A program made the translations under genes and the position numbers. This document shows positions 14,576 to 18,865 of a DNA stretch of 18,865 nt, in pieces; positions within the stretch are counted from its first letter, which is position 1; every line of letters starts with the position of its first letter. The notes beneath the pieces were generated by a model. That model did not search any database. It saw only the letters and a program-made list of their open reading frames with translations, and had not been told where the DNA came from. This DNA is from Betaproteobacteria bacterium. Its GTDB lineage: Bacteria > Pseudomonadota > Gammaproteobacteria > Burkholderiales > SG8-41. Location: contig JACOVL010000026.1 in NCBI GenBank assembly GCA_016177355.1, positions 1-18,865 of the forward strand. The letters run 5' to 3'.

Positions 14576-15424
14576 CGCGTGCTGCGCGATCACGCCTTTC
14601 ATCCTGGCGAGCGCCTTGACCTCGATCTGCCGGATGCGTTCGGCGGAGACGCCGAACTCGGCGGCGAGATCGTGCAGCGTGGCCGGCTGCTTCTCGTCGA
14701 GCCAGCGCGCTTCGATGATGCGGCGGCTGCGCGCGTCGAGGCCCGCGAGCGCCCGGTCGAGGCCGGCGCTGTTCAGGCGCCCGGTTTCCTCGTGCTCGAG
14801 CAGGCGGCCGGGCTCCGCGTCTTCCGCCGCGAGATAGCTGATCGGGGTGTATGCCTCGTCACCATCCTCGTCCGCGGGCTCGAGCGCGACGTCGCGTCCG
14901 GAGAGACGCGTTTCCATCTCGACCACTTCGTCGGGCCTGACGCCAAGTTGCTTCGCGACCGCCTTCACGTCGCCGGCGCCCATCGTGTTCAGGCTCTGCT
15001 TGAGGCTCCGCAGGTTGAAGAACAGCTTCCTCTGCGCCTTGGTGGTCGCGACCTTGACGATGCGCCAGTTGCGCAGGATGTATTCGTGGATCTCGGCGCG
15101 GATCCAGTGCACTGCGAACGACACCAGCCGCACGCCGCGCTCGGGGTCGAAACGCTTGACCGCCTTCATCAGCCCGATGTTGCCTTCCTGGATCAGGTCG
15201 GCCTGCGGCAGCCCGTAGCCGAGGTAGCCGCGCGCGATGGCGGCGACCACGCGCAGATGCGAGAGCACGAGTTGCCCCGCCGCCTCGAGGTCACCCGTAC
15301 GGCGGAAGCGGCGGGCGTACTCGGCCTCCTGCTCCCGGGTCAGGATCGGAAAGCGGTTGGCGGCCTGGAGATAGGCTTCCAGGCTGCCGGCCGCGGACGG
15401 TATGGGCAGAGCCAAAATGGTCAT
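14570..15424 (-). CDS. rpoH: RNA polymerase sigma factor RpoH (heat-shock sigma-32)
   Basis: RpoH directs RNA polymerase to heat-shock promoters. The 284-residue product has sigma region 2 (LVLSHLRVVAAIARGYLGYG, then the DLIQEGNIGLMKAVKRFDPE block at about residues 76-95 and SFAVHWIRAEIHEYILRNW) and region 4 with its helix-turn-helix near residues 250-272. The RpoH-specific box QRKLFFNLR at about 131-139 separates it from RpoD-type sigmas. ATG at 15424 is chosen over an earlier in-frame start because GGAGG lies seven bases upstream of it. It is the last gene of a minus-strand run ftsY-ftsE-ftsX-rpoH, but has its own promoter with a CIRCE operator. Confidence 0.97.
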   Translation of the reverse strand: MTILALPIPSAAGSLEAYLQAANRFPILTREQEAEYARRFRRTGDLEAAGQLVLSHLRVVAAIARGYLGYGLPQADLIQEGNIGLMKAVKRFDPERGVRLVSFAVHWIRAEIHEYILRNWRIVKVATTKAQRKLFFNLRSLKQSLNTMGAGDVKAVAKQLGVRPDEVVEMETRLSGRDVALEPADEDGDEAYTPISYLAAEDAEPGRLLEHEETGRLNSAGLDRALAGLDARSRRIIEARWLDEKQPATLHDLAAEFGVSAERIRQIEVKALARMKGVIAQHAA

Positions 15425-15444
15425 CAAATTCCTCCCGCTGGATA

Positions 15445-15474
15445 AGTTTAGCACTCTAGTCTTTGGAGTGCCAA
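15445..15474 (-). promoter_or_regulatory. Candidate sigma-70 promoter of rpoH
   Basis: On the minus strand, TTGGCA (plus positions 15469-15474) is followed after 18 bp by TAAACT (15445-15450). These are 5/6 and 4/6 matches to the -35 and -10 consensus. Transcription would start about 15 bases before the rpoH ATG, giving a very short leader. Both hexamers lie in or touch the arms of the CIRCE element. Confidence 0.55.
15448..15474. promoter_or_regulatory. CIRCE element (HrcA operator) upstream of rpoH
   Basis: TTAGCACTC (15448-15456), nine bases, then GAGTGCCAA (15466-15474). This matches the CIRCE consensus TTAGCACTC-N9-GAGTGCTAA at 17 of 18 arm positions with the exact 9-base spacer. CIRCE is bound by the repressor HrcA, which loses activity under heat stress. 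Its position over the rpoH promoter predicts that HrcA represses the heat-shock sigma factor gene here. Confidence 0.93.
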
Positions 15475-15520
15475 CAACCGGGGAAAGTTCCTTCCATTCA
15501 GTGGCTTATGGCTCTACACC

Positions 15521-15539
15521 TGACCCGAAATCGGCGTCA
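15521..15539 (-). other. Small hairpin in the ftsX-rpoH gap
   Basis: TGAC-CCG, loop AAAT, CGG-C-GTCA forms a 7-bp stem with one bulged base, flanked by CC and by TCAGG a few bases later. It lies 21 bases after the ftsX stop. No T-run follows on the minus strand, so a terminator role is only possible, not shown. The rest of the gap, apart from the rpoH promoter/CIRCE, holds nothing I recognise. Confidence 0.3.
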
Positions 15540-15559
15540 AATCAGGGGCTTGTGGAACC

Positions 15560-16468
15560 TCAGCGCGGGGCGATCTGGGCCAGGTGCTGGTTGACCGATA
15601 ACCAGGCCCCAAGCCAGCCGAGCCAGGCGGAAAACGCGAGCAGGCTGGCGCTGTCCCCGGCGCTCAAATGCCGCAGCTCGATGCGCGCGGCGTAGAGCTG
15701 CGCCAGCTCCGCCAGCCCCCCGTTCAGGAGCCACAGGCCCGCCCAGATGATGAGCCAGGCGGCGAGCCCCCCGGCGAGTCCTTGCAGCGCGCCGAAGTAG
15801 AGAAAGGGCCGGCGGATGAAGGGGTCGGTCGCGCCGATCAGCTTGGCGACCTCGATTTCCTCGCGCCGGGTGAGTATCTGCAGCCGGATGGTATTGAAGG
15901 TCACCGCCACCAGCGCGAACGCGAACAGCGCGGCGAGCAGGCCCACCGCAAGGTGCGCGAGCTTCAGTCCGGCCTCGAGACGGCGCGCCCACGCCGCATC
16001 GAGCTGGACGTGCGCGATCCTGGGCCAGCGGCTGATCTCGTCCCGCAGCTTCTCCAGCGCCTGCGGCGCGGTCTCACGCGGCTGCACCACGAACGCGTCC
16101 GGCAGGGGGTTCTGGGCGAGGCTGTCCACCACGTCGGCGAGCCCGGTGTCCGCCTTGAGCTCTTTCAGAGCCTCCTCGCGGGATACGTAGCGTGCTTCGC
16201 GCACGCCCGGATGCCGCTTCAAGCGGGCCTCGGTTTTCTCCACTTCGGCGCGGCCGGTATCGAGCGCGAGGAACACCGAAAGCTGCGGGTCGGAAGCGAG
16301 CGTGCGCGCATGGACCTGCAGGTTGACGAGCGAGACGTAGAGCCCGGCCGGCAGCGCGAGCGCGATGCCGATCACGCCGACGTTGAACAGGGTCGCCACC
16401 GGCGCGCGCGCAAAGCGCGCGCACGTGGCGGCGAAAGTGTCGAAGTGGTGCCACAGCCAGGCCTTCAT
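15560..16468 (-). CDS. ftsX: Cell division protein FtsX
   Basis: FtsX is the membrane part of the FtsEX complex, which couples ATP hydrolysis at the divisome to activation of septal peptidoglycan hydrolases. The 302-residue product has an N-terminal cytoplasmic stretch, a first helix (about residues 27-50), a periplasmic domain of about 120 residues and three C-terminal helices. LTRREEIEVAKLIGATDPFIRRPFLYFGALQG is the cytoplasmic coupling loop and next helix typical of FtsX. Its ATG overlaps the ftsE stop by four bases, so the two are translated together. Confidence 0.95.
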   Translation of the reverse strand: MKAWLWHHFDTFAATCARFARAPVATLFNVGVIGIALALPAGLYVSLVNLQVHARTLASDPQLSVFLALDTGRAEVEKTEARLKRHPGVREARYVSREEALKELKADTGLADVVDSLAQNPLPDAFVVQPRETAPQALEKLRDEISRWPRIAHVQLDAAWARRLEAGLKLAHLAVGLLAALFAFALVAVTFNTIRLQILTRREEIEVAKLIGATDPFIRRPFLYFGALQGLAGGLAAWLIIWAGLWLLNGGLAELAQLYAARIELRHLSAGDSASLLAFSAWLGWLGAWLSVNQHLAQIAPR

Positions 16469-17118
16469 TGCGCCAACGCTCCTGCCTTGAGCGCGATCAC
16501 GCGCGGTTTCAGCCGCGCCGCGAAGGCTTCGTCGTGGGTGGCGACGATCACGGTGACGCCGACCTGATTGAACGACCGGAACAGCTCGCCGATGTCCGCG
16601 GCATGGACGGCATCGAGATTCCCGGTCGGCTCGTCAGCGAGCAGAATGGCCGGACGGTGCACGATGGCGCGCGCGATCGCGAGCCGTTGCTGCTCGCCGC
16701 CGGAGAGCGTCACGGGATAGGCTTTTTCCTTGGCGAGGAGCCCGACTTTGTCGAGGGCGGCGCGCACGCGGCGCGCGGCCTCGCGCCGCTCGAAGCCGTT
16801 GATGTGGAGCGGCAGCATCACGTTGTCGAACGCCGTGCGGTCGAACAGCAGCTTCTGGTCCTGGAAGATGAGGCCGAAATTGCGGCGCAGGAACGGAATG
16901 GCGCCCGGTCGCAGCGTGCCCACGTTCTGGCCATTGACGATGACGCTGCCGGTCGAGGGCCGCTCGAGGGCCGCAGCGAGCTTCAGCAGCGTGCTTTTGC
17001 CCGCCCCCGAGTGGCCGGTCACGAACACCATCTCGCCGGCCTCGATCGCCAGCGTGATATTCCTGAGCGCTTCCAGGCCGCCCGGGTAGCGCTTGGAGGC
17101 GTGGCTGAAGGAGATCAT
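16465..17118 (-). CDS. ftsE: Cell division ATP-binding protein FtsE
   Basis: FtsE is the ABC ATPase partner of FtsX. The 217-residue protein has Walker A GHSGAGKST (about residues 35-43), a Q-loop in FGLIFQDQKLL, the ABC signature LSGGEQQR (138-145), Walker B ILLADEPTGNLD (158-169) and the H-loop ATHDE (193-197). The start MISFSHASKRYPGGLEAL is the family norm. It lies 50 bases after ftsY on the same strand, and no ribosome-binding site is evident. The ftsY-ftsE-ftsX order is conserved in proteobacteria. Confidence 0.97.
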   Translation of the reverse strand: MISFSHASKRYPGGLEALRNITLAIEAGEMVFVTGHSGAGKSTLLKLAAALERPSTGSVIVNGQNVGTLRPGAIPFLRRNFGLIFQDQKLLFDRTAFDNVMLPLHINGFERREAARRVRAALDKVGLLAKEKAYPVTLSGGEQQRLAIARAIVHRPAILLADEPTGNLDAVHAADIGELFRSFNQVGVTVIVATHDEAFAARLKPRVIALKAGALAQ

Positions 17119-17168
17119 GGCTGTAGTTAGGACTTACTCACTTGGCTGGATCATCCTGAGTCCCGTCA

Positions 17169-18140
17169 TCAGTCGAGCAGGGCGCCGACGAACTCCCTGG
17201 CGTCGAACGGCCGCAGGTCGTCGAGACCTTCGCCCACGCCGATGAACCGCACGGGCACCGGCTTCTCGCGGGAGGAGCTCGTTTGCATGTGTGCGATGGC
17301 GGCGATGACGCCGCCCCTGGCGGTGCCGTCGAGCTTGGTGAGAACGAGGCCGGAGACGCCGAGCGCGGCGTCGAACGCGCGCACCTGGGCGAGCGCGTTC
17401 TGGCCGGTATTGGCGTCAAGCACCAGCAGCACTTCGTGCGGCGCGCCCGGCAACGCCTTGGCGATGACGCGCTTCACCTTCTTGATCTCCTCCATCAGAT
17501 GCAGCTGCGTCGGCAGCCGCCCCGCGGTGTCGGCGAGCACGACGTCCGTGCCGCGCGCGACCGCGGCGCCCACCGCATCGTAGATCACGGCGGCGGCGTC
17601 CCCCGACTGCTGCGCGATGACGGCGATGTTGTTGCGCTCGCCCCACGCCTGGAGTTGCTCGCGCGCCGCGGCGCGGAAGGTGTCGCCCGCGGCGAGCAGC
17701 ACCGATAGTCCGCGGGCCTGGTAGTAATGCGCGAGCTTGCCGATCGAGGTGGTCTTGCCGCTGCCGTTCACGCCGGCGAGCATGATGACGAAGGGCTTGT
17801 GCGACCCCGTATCGAGCGGCACGGCGACCGGCGCGAGCAGCGCGGTGAGCGACTCGTGCAGCGCCTGTTTCAGCCCGGAGGAATCGGCGATGCGCTCGCG
17901 CCGGGCGCGCGCGCGGAGCTGGTCGAGCAGGTGAGCCGTGGCGGTGACCCCGACGTCCGCGCCGATCAGGGCCGTCTCGAGTTCCTCGTAGAAAGCCTCG
18001 TCGAGCGGACGCGCGGCCCCGAGCAGCGCGCCGAGACGGCCGTCGAGCTGCTCGCGCGTCTTGGCGAGGCCCGCCTTCAGGCGCTCGAGCCAGCCGCCGC
18101 GGCCGTTGTTGTTGGATGGGGATTTGAGGAAACTTAGCAT
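17169..18140 (-). CDS. ftsY: Signal recognition particle receptor FtsY
   Basis: FtsY is the GTPase receptor that docks SRP-ribosome complexes at the inner membrane. From ATG at 18140 the product is 323 residues: a very short N-terminal region (MLSFLKSPSNNNGRGG), the N domain (about 17-110) and the G domain. Motifs are G1 GVNGSGKTTSIGKL (123-136), DTFRAAAREQL (153-163), DTAGR (204-208) and TKLDGTARGG (268-277), then the C-terminal GVGEGLDDLRPFD. A longer form from ATG at 18209 adds 23 residues without family character, so the shorter start is preferred. The acidic A domain seen in E. coli FtsY is absent, as in many other bacteria. Confidence 0.96.
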   Translation of the reverse strand: MLSFLKSPSNNNGRGGWLERLKAGLAKTREQLDGRLGALLGAARPLDEAFYEELETALIGADVGVTATAHLLDQLRARARRERIADSSGLKQALHESLTALLAPVAVPLDTGSHKPFVIMLAGVNGSGKTTSIGKLAHYYQARGLSVLLAAGDTFRAAAREQLQAWGERNNIAVIAQQSGDAAAVIYDAVGAAVARGTDVVLADTAGRLPTQLHLMEEIKKVKRVIAKALPGAPHEVLLVLDANTGQNALAQVRAFDAALGVSGLVLTKLDGTARGGVIAAIAHMQTSSSREKPVPVRFIGVGEGLDDLRPFDAREFVGALLD

Positions 18141-18157
18141 CCGGCTCGCAGTCAGAA

Positions 18158-18172
18158 GCGGAGTGCCTCCGC
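18158..18172. other. Short hairpin in the ftsY leader
   Basis: GCGGAG (18158-18163), loop TGC, CTCCGC (18167-18172) is a perfect 6-bp stem located 18 bases upstream of the chosen ftsY start. It could affect the leader structure if ftsY transcription begins upstream of it. No function is shown. Confidence 0.35.
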
Positions 18173-18180
18173 GCCCCGCC

Positions 18181-18196
18181 GAATTGGTTACAATTC
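18181..18196. promoter_or_regulatory. Inverted repeat between divergent ftsY and the M16 peptidase gene
   Basis: GAATTG-GTTA-CAATTC is a perfect 6-bp inverted repeat around a four-base centre, lying in the 90-bp gap between two divergent starts. It is AT-richer than its surroundings and also contains a partial -35-like TTGGTT. It may be an operator or part of overlapping promoters; the regulator is unknown. Confidence 0.35.
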
Positions 18197-18230
18197 CAGC
18201 CTGAAACATACCACACCCGAAGCGAAGCGC

Positions 18231-18865
18231 ATGGTACTGAAGAGGTATTTACTGCATGTCGCAGGAGGTGCGGCGCTTGCGGCCGCTCTGTTCCTGCCGG
18301 CGGCAGCTGCGGCCGCCACCGCCGAGCGCGAGCTTGCCAACGGCCTGCGCGTGATCGTGCAGCCCGACCACCGTGCCCCGGTCGTGGTGTCCATGGTGTG
18401 GTACAAGGTCGGCAGCGTGGACGAGGTGAACGGCGCGACCGGCGTCGCGCACGCGCTCGAGCACATGATGTTCAAGGGCACGAAGCGCGTGCCGGCCGGC
18501 GAATTCTCGCGCATCGTCGCCGCCGCCGGCGGGCGCGACAACGCCTTCACCAGCAAGGACTACACCGGCTATTTCCAGATGCTGCACAAGTCGCAGCTCG
18601 AGCTGTCGTTCAGGCTCGAAGCCGACCGGATGGCGGACCTCGTGCTGGCGGCGGAGGAATGGGCGAAGGAAATCAAGGTCGTGATGGAGGAGCGGCGGCT
18701 GCGTACCGAAGACCAGCCGCGCTCCCTCCTGTACGAGCAGCTGATGGCGACCGCGCTCACCGCCCATCCCTACCGCAGCCCCATCATCGGCTGGATGAAC
18801 GACATCGAGAACCTGCGCGTGGAAGACGCGCTGGACTTCTACCGGCGCTGGTACGCCCCGAACAA
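18231..18865 (+). CDS. M16 family zinc metallopeptidase, secreted (3' end outside window)
   Basis: The frame opens at ATG 18231 and runs to the window end (about 211 residues seen). A signal peptide precedes the mature part: a basic MVLKRYLL start, a hydrophobic Ala/Leu run and an Ala-rich end near residues 25-30. The mature part begins ERELANGLRVIVQPD, typical of pitrilysin/insulinase-type peptidases. The inverted zinc motif HxxEH is present as HALEHMMFKGT, and the downstream Glu ligand region reads VVMEERRLRTED. Periplasmic location is predicted. M16 genes of this type often come in pairs, so a second, non-catalytic subunit may follow beyond the window. It is divergent from ftsY. Confidence 0.93.
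   Translation, partial: MVLKRYLLHVAGGAALAAALFLPAAAAAATAERELANGLRVIVQPDHRAPVVVSMVWYKVGSVDEVNGATGVAHALEHMMFKGTKRVPAGEFSRIVAAAGGRDNAFTSKDYTGYFQMLHKSQLELSFRLEADRMADLVLAAEEWAKEIKVVMEERRLRTEDQPRSLLYEQLMATALTAHPYRSPIIGWMNDIENLRVEDALDFYRRWYAPN

Noticed and set aside
17119..17168. Inverted repeats in the ftsY-ftsE gap (GGACT/AGTCC and ACTCA/TGAGT)
   Set aside because: The arms are only 5 bp, mutually exclusive and without a T-tract, so they are not distinguishable from chance.
1..18865. CRISPR array, prophage, defence island, transposon, tRNA or rRNA
   Set aside because: No spaced repeats, integrase, transposase or RNA gene signatures were found on either strand; the gene content is core metabolism, respiration and cell division.

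Overview
This GC-rich window looks like a betaproteobacterial chromosome segment (Burkholderiales/Nitrosomonadales type). The evidence is the gene order coxB-coxA-small assembly protein-ctaG-DUF2970-coxC-SURF1-ctaA-ctaB-sco, followed by convergent rpoH-ftsX-ftsE-ftsY and then a divergent M16 peptidase gene. No mobile element, tRNA, rRNA or CRISPR array is visible, and no gap between genes exceeds 300 bases.

Bases 1-5339 hold the tail of an unidentified plus-strand gene, a small repeat/hairpin element, comF on the minus strand, and a tightly packed biotin operon bioB-bioF-bioH-bioC-bioD. BioC and BioH start and finish pimeloyl-chain synthesis, BioF makes KAPA, BioD makes dethiobiotin and BioB inserts sulfur; bioA (KAPA to DAPA) is absent from the window. 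The operon is driven from a TTGACA-containing promoter that overlaps the start of comF. The 5' end of bioD is odd: a strong ribosome-binding site and a TTG codon lie one base out of frame with the body of the gene, separated by a T6 tract.

Bases 5340-14546 are an aa3-type cytochrome c oxidase locus. It holds the structural subunits (coxB with a fused cytochrome c domain, coxA, coxC), copper delivery (CtaG, a Sco lipoprotein and a second Sco-like membrane protein), heme A synthesis (CtaB makes heme O, CtaA oxidises it to heme A), SURF1, and small membrane proteins (DUF2244, a 29-residue assembly protein, DUF2970, a DUF2909-type protein). A strong rho-independent terminator follows coxC and splits the locus in two.

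Bases 14547-18865 hold, on the minus strand, ftsY (signal recognition particle receptor), ftsE-ftsX (divisome ABC transporter) and rpoH (heat-shock sigma factor). The rpoH promoter carries a near-perfect CIRCE element, the HrcA operator, placed over its -35/-10 region. A secreted M16 zinc peptidase starts divergently from ftsY and runs off the window.

I see no wholly new system. The most useful leads are the CIRCE-controlled rpoH promoter, the bioD start anomaly with its 14-bp repeats, and the very short assembly-protein gene between coxA and ctaG.
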